Shown here in pieces: positions 36,126 to 44,257 of a stretch of DNA of 64,000 bases. The stretch is from Massilia sp. WG5. Lineage in GTDB: Bacteria > Pseudomonadota > Gammaproteobacteria > Burkholderiales > Burkholderiaceae_D. Every line of letters begins with the position of its first letter. Within the stretch, counting starts at the first letter, position 1. A program made the translations under genes and the position numbers. The notes under the pieces were generated by a model, which saw only the letters and a list, made by a program, of their open reading frames with translations, had not been told where the DNA came from and did not search any database. Where the stretch lies: contig NZ_CP012640.2 in NCBI RefSeq assembly GCF_001412595.2, forward strand, positions 4,836,001-4,900,000, given 5' to 3'.

Positions 36126-36398
36126 ATGCGTACGACAATGGCATTAACGCTGGTCCTGCTCGTGGGCGGCTGTACAACGCAAGCGGAGCGGGCGGCGCAG
36201 CAAGAGCGCGAAGTGGACGACATGATCGCAGTGTACGGCCCGGCATGCGAACGTTTGGGAAATACGCGGGACTCGGAACAGTGGCGCTCGTGTATCCTTT
36301 CCATGGACACCAAGAACGCGATCGAGCGCTATCGGACTTCGCCAACGACAACGACCTGCTTCGGCCATCGCGGTTTCTTCAACTGTTCTACCTTCTGA
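36126..36398 (+). CDS. Small putative lipoprotein
   Basis: 90 residues. N-terminal signal with lipobox LLVGGC (Cys about 16), then a helical region and two more Cys pairs near the end (CFGHRGFFNC). Probably membrane-anchored in the periplasm. Function unknown. It lies 20 bp ahead of the hydrolase gene. Confidence 0.7.
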   Translation: MRTTMALTLVLLVGGCTTQAERAAQQEREVDDMIAVYGPACERLGNTRDSEQWRSCILSMDTKNAIERYRTSPTTTTCFGHRGFFNCSTF

Positions 36399-36417
36399 AG
36401 GCGGCTATATTCCATCG

Positions 36418-37059
36418 ATGCAAAGCCCATCCCGACTTCTTTTCCTCCCTGGCGCCCTCGGCCGTACGGAATTCTGGCGCCCCGCTGCCGACCTGCTGAG
36501 CTGCCCGGCCCAGAAAGAGCATGTCGCCTGGCCCGGCTTCGGCGGCATCCCGCCCGATCCGGCCATCCAGAACCTCGACGACCTGGCCGAAAGGCTGGTG
36601 ACCGCCATCGACCGGCCCGTCGCCCTGATCGCCCAGTCGATGGGCGGGGTGGTCGCCATGCTGGCGGCGCTGCGCAAGCCGGAGCTGGTCACGCACCTGG
36701 TGCTGTCGGCGACATCGGGCGGGATGCGCATGGACGACCTCGATGCGGAAGACTGGCGGCCGGCCGTCCGGGCGGAGCATCCCGGCTTGCCGGACTGGTT
36801 CATCCGGCATCGGGAAGACCTGACGCCGAAGTGTTCTGCGCTGCGCATCCCGACGCTGCTGCTGTGGGGCGACGCGGACCCGATCAGCCCCGTGAAGGCC
36901 GGCCGGCGCCTGGCGGCCGTGCTGCCGCGGGCGGCATTGCACGTCATCCCGGGCGGCGGGCACGATGTCGCCTGTGCTTTCGCGAGCCGGGTGGCGCCGC
37001 TCATCGATCGGCACCTCAGCGATCGGCACCTCAGCGACCGCCAGCTGTCCGCGCACTGA
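36418..37059 (+). CDS. Alpha/beta hydrolase
   Basis: 213 residues, cytosolic. Nucleophile elbow AQSMGGV (Ser about 80) and late His in GGGHDVA (about 182); the acid is probably in LLWGDADPI. Substrate unknown. The C-terminus carries a 15-bp tandem repeat (GATCGGCACCTCAGC at 37006 and 37021) that encodes RHLSD twice. Its stop abuts the convergent fusion gene at 37060. Confidence 0.85.
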   Translation: MQSPSRLLFLPGALGRTEFWRPAADLLSCPAQKEHVAWPGFGGIPPDPAIQNLDDLAERLVTAIDRPVALIAQSMGGVVAMLAALRKPELVTHLVLSATSGGMRMDDLDAEDWRPAVRAEHPGLPDWFIRHREDLTPKCSALRIPTLLLWGDADPISPVKAGRRLAAVLPRAALHVIPGGGHDVACAFASRVAPLIDRHLSDRHLSDRQLSAH

Positions 37060-39384
37060 TCAGAAGCGCTGTACCTGGAAGGCCTCCGCCGGCGTTTCTT
37101 CCATCTGGCGCTGTTCGCCGGCCAGCGGCTGGCGCGTTTCCATCGACTTGATCAGCTCTTCCATCTCCGGATCGCCCTGCTTGCGCAGCTCGAGGTAGCG
37201 GGCCAGGGCGTTGTCCAGCGCCGGCAGCAGGATGCTGCGCTCGCTGCTCAGGGCCGCGCAAGCCGGGCGCGCCGCCGTGAAGCCGCAGCCTGCTGCCGGT
37301 TTCGCCTCCAGGCGGCTGGCGTCGATGCCGGCTGCCTCGGCGGCCTTGCGCGCCAGCTCCGCCCAGCTCACGCTGCCGGCGTTGTTCAGGTGCCAGATGC
37401 CGGACTCGCCGTCGATGGCGAGGTCGAGGCAGGCGTGCACCAGGTCCGGCACATAGGTCGGCGAGACCCTCAGGTCGCTGGCCGCCGTGAACGCCTCGCC
37501 GCGTTCGAGCGCCTGCAGGGCGAGCGTCACGAAGTTGTGCTTGTCCCAGGGGCCGAAGAAGGCGCTGGTGCGCACTACCAGCGCACCGGGATGCTTGTCC
37601 AGCACGCGCTGCTCGGCTTCCGCCTTGCTGCGGCCGTACACGTTCAGCGGCGCGACGGCGCTGCTCTCGACATACGGGCTGTGCTGCGCGCCGTCGAACA
37701 CCAGGTCGCTGGAGAAGGTCGTCAGGTGGACGCCGTGGCGGGCGCAGGCGGCGGCCAGGATCGCCGGGCCGATCGCGTTCTCGCGCATGCAGCGCTCGAC
37801 GTCGTTCTCGGCCTCGTCCACGCGCACGTAGCCGGCGGTATTGATCACCGCCCAGGGCTTGTGCTGCGCCAGCGCGCGCTCGACCGAGTCGGCGTCGGTG
37901 ATGTCCATCTCCCGGCGCGACAGCAGGCGGAAGGCCAGGTGGCGCTTGCGGCACAGGTGGGCGAAGGCGCGGCCCAGGGTGCCGCTGGCGCCCGTGATCA
38001 GGATCGGGCGGCTGGCGGTGCCGACCAGGGTGTGGCCGTCGGCCGTGATCGAGGTGACGGCGGCGGGCGTCGCCACCGGCGGGCACAGGAAGCGCCCCGG
38101 ACGGCGCCACCAGCCCTGGCCGCGCAGCACCGGATGCGACAGCGGGCTGCCCGACGAGAGCTCGCGCATCATGCGCGCCAGCGCGGTCGGGCGCGGCTCG
38201 GGCGCACGCACGTCGAAGGGGCCGGGCTCGTAGTAGCCGCGGTTCTGGGTCACCAGGCTGTTCCAGTCGAAGGAGCCGAGCAGCGACCACACCGTGACCG
38301 CGCGCAGGTCGACCCCGTTGCTGCGCACTTCCTTGGCCGCTTCCCAGATCTCCAGCAGCCAGCGCAGCTGGTCTTCGCGGTTGGCGTCGATGTGGGCTTC
38401 GGTGACGGCCAGCGGAATGCGGTAGCGTTCCCAGACTTCGGACAGCAGCGGGGCGATGCCGGCGGTCGGCGTCGCCAGCGCGCGCGAGGCTTCGATGTCG
38501 GCGCAGGGAATGCCGTCGGCCGTGCCGCGATGGTGCGGCGGGTAGCGGTCCGGGCGGTGATCGAGCCAGCGCTCGCTGGTCACGTAGTAGTTGACGCCGA
38601 TGATGTCGGGCGGGCAGGGGTTGTCGCGGAACCACAGGAACTCGTCGTCGGCGATGCCGGTGCCGGTCAGGTAGCTCCACAGCGGGTGCTCGGGGCCGAC
38701 CATGCCGCACAGCAGGTCCCAGGCCAGCCAGCGGCGCTCGTTGTAGAACTCGGCGACATGGGCCAGTTCCGGCGTGCTGTAGGTCTTGCCGAGGTCGTCC
38801 GTCTGCACCAGCTTGGCGTCCGGGTTGACGGCGCGGATCGCGCGCATCGACAGCACCACCGCGCGGCACTGGTTCAGCAGGGCCTGGATGAAGGTGCGGT
38901 CGTCGCGTCCATGCGGATACCAGACGCCGTACAGGCCGGCGAAGCGGGCCGTGGTGCAGGGTTCGTTGACCGGCGTGTAGTACTCGAGCCAGGGGTAGCG
39001 GGCGGCCACGGCGCCGGCATACTCGGCCAGCTGGTCGGCAAAGGCCGGATCGACCAGGCTGGTGTGGCGCGGACCGCTGCCGTGGTGGATCAGGCCGGCG
39101 ATCGGGGTGACGCCGGCCTCGCGCAGGGCGTTCAGGCGCTCGTCGGACCAGGTCCAGTCGGCGCGCTCGATGCCGTCCGGGGCGGTGCGCTCCCAGATCA
39201 CGGGGTAGCGGATCGCGCGGATGCCGAGCGAAGCAAAACGGTCGATGTCGGCCGGGCGGGTCGCGTGGCCGTTGCGATCGAGCTGGTGGAAATAGTCATC
39301 GCGGACGCGATTGACGGTGCATTCGAGACCGCCCCAGAGTTCAAGTGGTCGGTGTTGGCTGTTCGTGCTCTTCGTAGAATCCAT
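37060..39384 (-). CDS. GH1-like glycosidase fused to RmlD-type dTDP-sugar reductase
   Basis: 774 residues, two enzymes in one chain. Residues about 15-415 look like a glycoside hydrolase family 1 beta-glycosidase: acid/base in TPVNEP (E141) and a candidate nucleophile in IPLAVTEAH (E329). Residues about 458-740 are an extended SDR of the RmlD type: TGASGTLGRAF (Rossmann), YGRSK (Y583, K587), TFSSDLVFDG. The join is near 440-455. No rml genes are adjacent. It might couple glycoside turnover and sugar modification in an envelope glycan path, which is inference. Confidence 0.87.
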   Translation of the reverse strand: MDSTKSTNSQHRPLELWGGLECTVNRVRDDYFHQLDRNGHATRPADIDRFASLGIRAIRYPVIWERTAPDGIERADWTWSDERLNALREAGVTPIAGLIHHGSGPRHTSLVDPAFADQLAEYAGAVAARYPWLEYYTPVNEPCTTARFAGLYGVWYPHGRDDRTFIQALLNQCRAVVLSMRAIRAVNPDAKLVQTDDLGKTYSTPELAHVAEFYNERRWLAWDLLCGMVGPEHPLWSYLTGTGIADDEFLWFRDNPCPPDIIGVNYYVTSERWLDHRPDRYPPHHRGTADGIPCADIEASRALATPTAGIAPLLSEVWERYRIPLAVTEAHIDANREDQLRWLLEIWEAAKEVRSNGVDLRAVTVWSLLGSFDWNSLVTQNRGYYEPGPFDVRAPEPRPTALARMMRELSSGSPLSHPVLRGQGWWRRPGRFLCPPVATPAAVTSITADGHTLVGTASRPILITGASGTLGRAFAHLCRKRHLAFRLLSRREMDITDADSVERALAQHKPWAVINTAGYVRVDEAENDVERCMRENAIGPAILAAACARHGVHLTTFSSDLVFDGAQHSPYVESSAVAPLNVYGRSKAEAEQRVLDKHPGALVVRTSAFFGPWDKHNFVTLALQALERGEAFTAASDLRVSPTYVPDLVHACLDLAIDGESGIWHLNNAGSVSWAELARKAAEAAGIDASRLEAKPAAGCGFTAARPACAALSSERSILLPALDNALARYLELRKQGDPEMEELIKSMETRQPLAGEQRQMEETPAEAFQVQRF

Positions 39385-39511
39385 AATTCACCAATCTATT
39401 AATTTTATGACAACAAAAAATTCATGGCGGTCCCTGCCAGTCCATATGTCGGGGAGCATCGGCGTGTGTTCGCGGTTGACAGCGATGCGGCAACCTGCAA
39501 CCATGCCATCC

Positions 39512-39562
39512 ATGAATTTTTCGAATACACATTTCATCCTCGTTTCCTGGTGGCGCCGCTAG
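39512..39562 (+). CDS. trpS leader peptide with WW
   Basis: ATG at 39512 gives MNFSNTHFILVSWWRR and stops at TAG 39560-39562. The two TGG codons (39548-39553) are side by side and near the stop, as in leader peptides of attenuated trp genes. An in-frame ATG three codons earlier (39503) is possible. No strong ribosome-binding site is visible, which is a weak point. It should act in cis by stalling ribosomes when charged tRNA-Trp is low. Confidence 0.7.
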   Translation: MNFSNTHFILVSWWRR

Positions 39563-39599
39563 CAGCGCGCGGCCGGAGAGTTGAATGTGAATCACTAAG

Positions 39600-39626
39600 C
39601 GCCGCCTCGATTCAGGCGGCGTTTTT
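39600..39626 (+). terminator. Attenuator-like terminator before trpS
   Basis: CGCCGCCT (39600-39607) pairs perfectly with AGGCGGCG (39614-39621), loop CGATTC, then TTTTT. There is no plus-strand gene upstream except the leader peptide, so this hairpin is best explained as an attenuator. GCGGC (39569-39573) could pair with GCCGC (39601-39605) as an antiterminator. Confidence 0.8.
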
Positions 39627-39668
39627 GTTGGCGCGGCAGGATCGGGGCAAGGATAAAAAAGGAATCCC

Positions 39669-40709
39669 ATGAGCCTGCAAACCCCCGTCAGTACCGCTTC
39701 GCCTGCCAACGCCGTCATCCTGACCGGCGACCGTCCTACCGGACCGCTGCACCTCGGCCACTTCGTCGGTAGCCTGCGCAATCGGGTAACTTATCAGGAT
39801 CAATATCGCCAGTTCATCATGCTCGCGGACGCCCAGGCGCTCACCGACAACATGGATGACATAGGTAAGGTACACCGGAACGTCATCGAGGTGGCGCTCG
39901 ATTACCTTGCCGTAGGGATTGATCCGGCCAAGTCGACCATCCTGATCCAGTCGCAGATCCCGGAACTGGCCGAGCTGACCTTCTATTACCTGAACCTGGT
40001 GACGGTCGCGCGCCTGGAGCGCAACCCGACGGTGAAGGCGGAAATCGTGCAGCGCGGCTTTGAGCGCGACATCCCGGCCGGCTTCCTGACCTATCCCGCC
40101 AGCCAGGCCGCCGACATCACCGCCTTCAAGGCCGGCATCGTGCCGGTCGGCGACGACCAGATCCCGATGATCGAGCAGTGCAACGAGATCGTGCGCAAGT
40201 TCAACCGCACCTACGGCGGGGACAAGGACATCCTGGTCGAGTGCAAGGCGATCGTGCCGAAAGTGGGCCGCCTGCCGGGCATCGACGGCCGCGCCAAGAT
40301 GAGCAAGTCGCTGGGCAACACCATCAACCTGGGCGCCAGCGCCGACGAGATCCGCGCCGCCGTCAAGCAGGTCTACACCGACCCGCTGCACCTGAAGGTG
40401 TCCGATCCCGGCCACCTGGAAGGCAACGTCGCCTTCATCTACCTCGACGCCTTCGACACCGACAAGGAAGGCCTGGCCGAGATGAAGGCCCACTACGTGC
40501 GCGGCGGCCTGGGCGACTCGGTCGTCAAGAAGCGCCTGGAAGGCATCCTGCAGGAGATGCTGGCGCCGATCCGCGCGCGCCGCGAGGAATTCGCCAAGGA
40601 CCGCGGCCAGGTCCTGCAGATCCTGAAGGAAGGCACCGGCAAGGCGCGCGAAGTGGCGGCCCAGACGATGGACGAGGTGCGCAAGGCGCTGGGTCTCAGT
40701 TACTTCTGA
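39669..40709 (+). CDS. trpS: Tryptophanyl-tRNA synthetase
   Basis: 346 residues. It charges tRNA-Trp. The HIGH-like motif is in [12 protein letters not shown] (about 20-31) and KMSKSLGNT lies near residue 215. Length and motifs are normal. Expression is probably set by the leader peptide and terminator upstream, so low charged tRNA-Trp should raise its own synthetase. Confidence 0.96.
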   Translation: MSLQTPVSTASPANAVILTGDRPTGPLHLGHFVGSLRNRVTYQDQYRQFIMLADAQALTDNMDDIGKVHRNVIEVALDYLAVGIDPAKSTILIQSQIPELAELTFYYLNLVTVARLERNPTVKAEIVQRGFERDIPAGFLTYPASQAADITAFKAGIVPVGDDQIPMIEQCNEIVRKFNRTYGGDKDILVECKAIVPKVGRLPGIDGRAKMSKSLGNTINLGASADEIRAAVKQVYTDPLHLKVSDPGHLEGNVAFIYLDAFDTDKEGLAEMKAHYVRGGLGDSVVKKRLEGILQEMLAPIRARREEFAKDRGQVLQILKEGTGKAREVAAQTMDEVRKALGLSYF

Positions 40710-40847
40710 TCCGCTTCCGGGCGCCAGGCGGTAGCGCGATCCGCTACCCCCGGTAGCGCCGGGCGGTCGGCCCGGCTTTGTCCTGGCACACATTCTCCGC
40801 CGATGGCAATCTGCATTGGTCGCCATCAAGGCAAAGGAGATCCTGCC

Positions 40848-41897
40848 ATGAACAAGGGTGTGCGCTTGACCGAAACCTGGATGCACCGCGCGCTGTGGCT
40901 GGTCGCGCTCATCTTCGCCGGTTTCTTGATCGGTCTCGGCGGAAAGGTGATCGACAGCCTCGGCGGACTCGATCCGGCGCCGACTGCACTGGCCATGATC
41001 GATCCGGACGCCGCCGCGCAATACCGCGCCGAGATGGCGCGCGCCAGCAAGGCGGCGCAGGAGGCCGACGAGGCGCTCGAACAGGCCCGGCACCGGCACG
41101 AGGCGGCCCAGGCCAACACGCGCAGCGCGCGCGCAAGTTTCGACAACTGGATCGCGACCCGCCAGGCCACCGTGCGTCCCGAGCAGGATGCCGAGCTGGT
41201 CGCGCGTACCCGCGCGCTCGACGGCCTGGCGCGCGAAGAACGCGCCGCGCTGGCCGCGGTGGAGGCGCAGCAGCAGGCCCGGCTGGATGCCGACCAGGCC
41301 GCGCAGAAGGCGCAGCGGGATCATGCGGCGCTGCTGGTGCCGGCGCAGGGCCAGGCCGAGGAGGCCGCGCGCCGCGCCGAACTGCACGTGTTCCTGTACC
41401 GGCTGGCGCTGACCCTGCCGCTGCTGGCAGGCGCGGGCTGCTTGTTCAAGTACAAGCGTAACGGCGCCTACTGGCCCTTCGCCTGGGGTTTCATCCTCTT
41501 TGCGCTGGTCGCCTTCTTCTTCGAGCTGCTGCCCTACCTGCCCAGCTACGGCGGCTATGTGCGCTACGTGGTCGGCATCGTGCTGACGGTGCTGTGCGGA
41601 CGCTGGGCGATCCTGTGGCTGCAGGCTTACCTGGCGCGCCAGAAAACCATCGAGACGCTGCCGGAACCGCAGCGCAAGACCGGGATGCGCTACGACCTCG
41701 TGCTGGCGCGCATCGGCAAGGGCGTGTGTCCGTCCTGCGAGCGCGGCACCAACTACCAGGACGCGACCCTGTCCCATTGCCCGCACTGCGGCTTCTGCCT
41801 GTTCGACCGCTGTCCGGCCTGCTCGGTGCGCAAGAACGCGCTGATGCGCTTCTGCTTCTCCTGCGGCACGCCTGCCAACGTCAGCTTGGCGGATTGA
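40848..41897 (+). CDS. Membrane protein with coiled coil and C-terminal zinc ribbons
   Basis: 349 residues from the ATG at 40848 (AAGGAGA upstream). Helix near 15-35, a long Ala/Glu/Arg-rich coiled coil (about 55-175), then two or three helices (about 185-260), and a C-terminus with two CxxC-based zinc ribbons (CPSC..CPHCG and CPACS..CFSCG). Some databases call relatives serine endopeptidase, without motif support here. Function unknown. The 3' end overlaps the convergent kinase by 17 bp. Confidence 0.8.
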   Translation: MNKGVRLTETWMHRALWLVALIFAGFLIGLGGKVIDSLGGLDPAPTALAMIDPDAAAQYRAEMARASKAAQEADEALEQARHRHEAAQANTRSARASFDNWIATRQATVRPEQDAELVARTRALDGLAREERAALAAVEAQQQARLDADQAAQKAQRDHAALLVPAQGQAEEAARRAELHVFLYRLALTLPLLAGAGCLFKYKRNGAYWPFAWGFILFALVAFFFELLPYLPSYGGYVRYVVGIVLTVLCGRWAILWLQAYLARQKTIETLPEPQRKTGMRYDLVLARIGKGVCPSCERGTNYQDATLSHCPHCGFCLFDRCPACSVRKNALMRFCFSCGTPANVSLAD

Positions 41898-43002
41898 ATG
41901 CGCGCCCGTCGATCGGGATGTCGATGGTAAAGGTAGTGCCGGACTGGGCCGAGCTGTCGAGCACCACGGTGCCGCCGTGGCGCTTCGCGACTTCCTGAAC
42001 GAAGGGCAGGCCGATGCCCCAGCCGATCTTGTCGGTGTGCTGGCCGCGGTTCAGGTATTCGAAGATGTTCTTGCGCTGCTCGTCCGGGATCGGATTGCCG
42101 CAGTTGTGGACCGATAGGATCACGCGGCCGTGGGTCTGGGCCACGTTCAGGCGGACCTGCTGTCCGTCGCCGTACTTGGCCGCGTTCGAGGCCAGGTTCT
42201 CGAGGGCGCGCCGCAGCGCGCTTTCGTCCCACCAGCCGACCACGGACTCGCCGCCGGCTTCGCAATGGGCCGGCGTCGTGTCGTTCACGTGCTCGGCGAC
42301 TTCGCGCGCCAGCTGCAAGGCGTCCAGCGACACCATGGCCAGGGGCGGGCTCTGCGCCGCCGGCTTGCTGATGGCGTCGAGCTGTTCCTGGATCATCTGT
42401 TCCAGGCGCAGGCCGTTTTCCAGGATCTTCTGGAGGATCTTTGTCGACTTGCCCGGATCGGTCGCCAGCAGCAGTTCCGCCCCCGAAACGATCACCGACA
42501 GGGGACTGCGCATATCGTGCGTGAGCGAGGCGGCGACGCGTTGGCGGAAGGCCCGCTGCAGGGCGGTGAATTCTTCGATGGCGTCGCGGATCGCCTGGTC
42601 GAAGGACGAGCCGATGATGCCGGCTTCCTCGGCCGTGAAGCGGATGCCGTGGCGCCCGGCGACGTGCAGCAGGGCGTCGCGCAGCAACTGGTATTCGTAG
42701 ACGATTTCGACGGCCTTGTATTCCGTCGTGCGCGCGCGTTCGCTGCCATGGCCGGTGGCGGCGGTCGAATCGCTGGCCGCGTTTTCCCTGTCGAATCCCG
42801 GGCTCAGCGCTTCCGCGATATTCCCGTAGAACAAGGGTAGGGTATCGAGCAGGACCGGATGGCTGACCTCATCCGCACCCGGAATCAGGCTGCGGACACG
42901 TTTTTCCCATTCTGCAAAAACTTCGTCGCGGATGGACAGCACTTTCCTGGATTGTTCGGATAGGTCCTTGGTGCTGGATTGTTGGTTTGTCGAAAGCATC
43001 AT
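41881..43002 (-). CDS. Sensor histidine kinase with RsbRD-like N-terminus, cytosolic
   Basis: 373 residues from the ATG at 43002. No transmembrane helix. N-terminal part (RDEVFAEWEKRVRSLIPGA) resembles the RsbRD N-terminal sensor domain, followed by HisKA (ASLTHDMRSPLSV, phospho-His near 164) and HATPase (ALENLASNAAKYGDG; GWGIGLPFVQEVAKRHGG). No response regulator lies next to it. Its 3' end overlaps the convergent neighbour (41881-41897). Confidence 0.88.
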   Translation of the reverse strand: MMLSTNQQSSTKDLSEQSRKVLSIRDEVFAEWEKRVRSLIPGADEVSHPVLLDTLPLFYGNIAEALSPGFDRENAASDSTAATGHGSERARTTEYKAVEIVYEYQLLRDALLHVAGRHGIRFTAEEAGIIGSSFDQAIRDAIEEFTALQRAFRQRVAASLTHDMRSPLSVIVSGAELLLATDPGKSTKILQKILENGLRLEQMIQEQLDAISKPAAQSPPLAMVSLDALQLAREVAEHVNDTTPAHCEAGGESVVGWWDESALRRALENLASNAAKYGDGQQVRLNVAQTHGRVILSVHNCGNPIPDEQRKNIFEYLNRGQHTDKIGWGIGLPFVQEVAKRHGGTVVLDSSAQSGTTFTIDIPIDGRAFNPPS

Positions 43003-43109
43003 CACTTTGTGCGGCGGGCCGATGTCTCGATCTTAACAAAATTGCTTCATGCGGGGCGTGCCGTTGCCATCCCGGCGTGGCGACGCGCCCCCTAGCGCCC
43101 GGGCGCCGC

Positions 43110-43559
43110 TCAATCCTGCAGGTCGGCCGGCACCTTGCCGCCGTTCTGGGCCAGCTTGGTCATCACCTGCTTGTGCAGCCAGATGTTCATGCTGGCCGAA
43201 TCGTTGGTGTCGCCGGTGTAGTGCAGCTCGGCCGCCAGGTCCTTGCGCGCCTGCAGGCTGCTGTCCAGGTTCAGCAGCTTCAGCAGGTCGACGATCGAGG
43301 TGCGCCAGTTCAGCTGCTGGCCCGACTGCTTCTGCATGTTCGTCAGGACCTCTTCGACGTCGACCTGCTGGTTCAGGGTGGCGGCGGGAGCGGCGGCGGC
43401 GCCGGCCGTGCCCGTCGTCCCGGCGGAGGGCGCCGGCGCCTGTGGGGCAGCAGCCGGCGCCTGGGCCGGGGCTTGCGGCGCGGGCGTGGCCTGCGCTTGC
43501 GTATTGGCCGGATGATGGCCTGGGAAGATCTTGTGGAAAATGTCGCCGAGGATACCCAT
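43110..43559 (-). CDS. DUF3597-family protein
   Basis: 149 residues; AAGGAG upstream of the ATG. N-terminal helix (GILGDIFHKIFPG), long Ala/Pro/Gln linker (about 20-65), and a C-terminal DUF3597 domain (VDVEEVLTNMQKQSGQQLNW, then WRTSIVDLLKLLNLDS). Function unknown. It is 12 bp downstream of another small-protein gene and co-transcribed. Confidence 0.85.
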   Translation of the reverse strand: MGILGDIFHKIFPGHHPANTQAQATPAPQAPAQAPAAAPQAPAPSAGTTGTAGAAAAPAATLNQQVDVEEVLTNMQKQSGQQLNWRTSIVDLLKLLNLDSSLQARKDLAAELHYTGDTNDSASMNIWLHKQVMTKLAQNGGKVPADLQD

Positions 43560-43572
43560 ATCGTTCTCCTTG

Positions 43573-44088
43573 TTAGTTGTTACGTTGCATGCCCTGCGCC
43601 ATATGGCCCAGCGCGATCGCGAGCGCGGCGCCGCCCAGGGCTTTCACCAGGGTCGGATGCTGCGAATAGAAATTGCCCATCTGGTCGACGACGCCCGGGT
43701 TCTGCTGTTCCGCGTGGGCGGCGATCTCGCGCACCTGGTCGGGCGACACCTGCGATGCCTGTTCCGGCGTCACGCGGTTCTGGCCGCCGCCGAGGATGTT
43801 GCCGAGGGCGCCGCCGGCCACCGAGGACAGCAGTTGCGGGCCGAGGCTGGCGATCAGCTGGTTGAGCATGCCGGCGCGCTGGTCCGGGTTGCTGTTGCCG
43901 AACAGATTGGCTGCCATCTGCGGGAACGGCGGGGTCTGGTCCGAGCGCAGCGCCTGGGTCACGCCACGCGCCACCTCTTCACGCGGCGCCTGTTGCGCCA
44001 CCCGGTCGAAGTCGTCCTCCGCCTGTGCATGGTTGGCGTTGGCGCCGCCCAGGTATTGCTGCAGCAGGTTGCCTAAATCGAAACCCAT
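43573..44088 (-). CDS. DUF937-like hypothetical protein
   Basis: 171 residues with GGAGGAA before the ATG. Starts MGFDLGNLLQQYLGGA and has Gly/Ala-rich helices (LGPQLLSSVAGGALGNILGGG) like DUF937/YidB proteins, with a hydrophobic C-terminal helix (KALGGAALAIALGHMA). First gene of a two-gene unit with the DUF3597 protein. Function unknown. Confidence 0.8.
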   Translation of the reverse strand: MGFDLGNLLQQYLGGANANHAQAEDDFDRVAQQAPREEVARGVTQALRSDQTPPFPQMAANLFGNSNPDQRAGMLNQLIASLGPQLLSSVAGGALGNILGGGQNRVTPEQASQVSPDQVREIAAHAEQQNPGVVDQMGNFYSQHPTLVKALGGAALAIALGHMAQGMQRNN

Positions 44089-44219
44089 GATTTCCTCCGA
44101 TGTTGGGACAGTCGAAGGACGAGCGTAGGCCCTTCGGCCGGATTCCTCCGTACGTTCATTAACGGACAGTGCGGACAGTCCGGACAGCAGGGGGGCTTCG
44201 CCGGCATGCTGATCCTCTC

Positions 44220-44235
44220 TATAATTACGTAATTA
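44220..44235 (+). promoter_or_regulatory. -10 box overlapped by a perfect palindrome
   Basis: TATAAT (44220-44225) overlaps TAATTACGTAATTA (44222-44235), a 14-bp perfect palindrome, 22 bp before the hydrolase ATG. A regulator bound there would block the promoter. Function is inference. Confidence 0.5.
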
Positions 44236-44257
44236 CAACAACAAAGAGACCCGAGAG

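Larger units (their letters stand above)
39385..39668 (+). promoter_or_regulatory. trpS leader region with tandem-Trp peptide and attenuator
   Basis: The 284-bp gap ahead of trpS holds a short ORF (39512-39562) with two adjacent Trp codons, then a terminator hairpin (39600-39621) with five Ts, then trpS. This is the layout of transcription attenuation. A candidate -35 TTGACA lies at 39476. See the separate entries. Confidence 0.75.

Noticed and set aside
39311..39562. 83-residue ORF ending in WWRR as a full gene
   Set aside because: Its upstream part lies over the GH1 fusion gene start and shows no coding character; only the short end fits a leader peptide.
40730..40748. GGTAGCG/CGCTACC hairpin after trpS
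   Set aside because: No T-run and modest stem; possible but not called as terminator.
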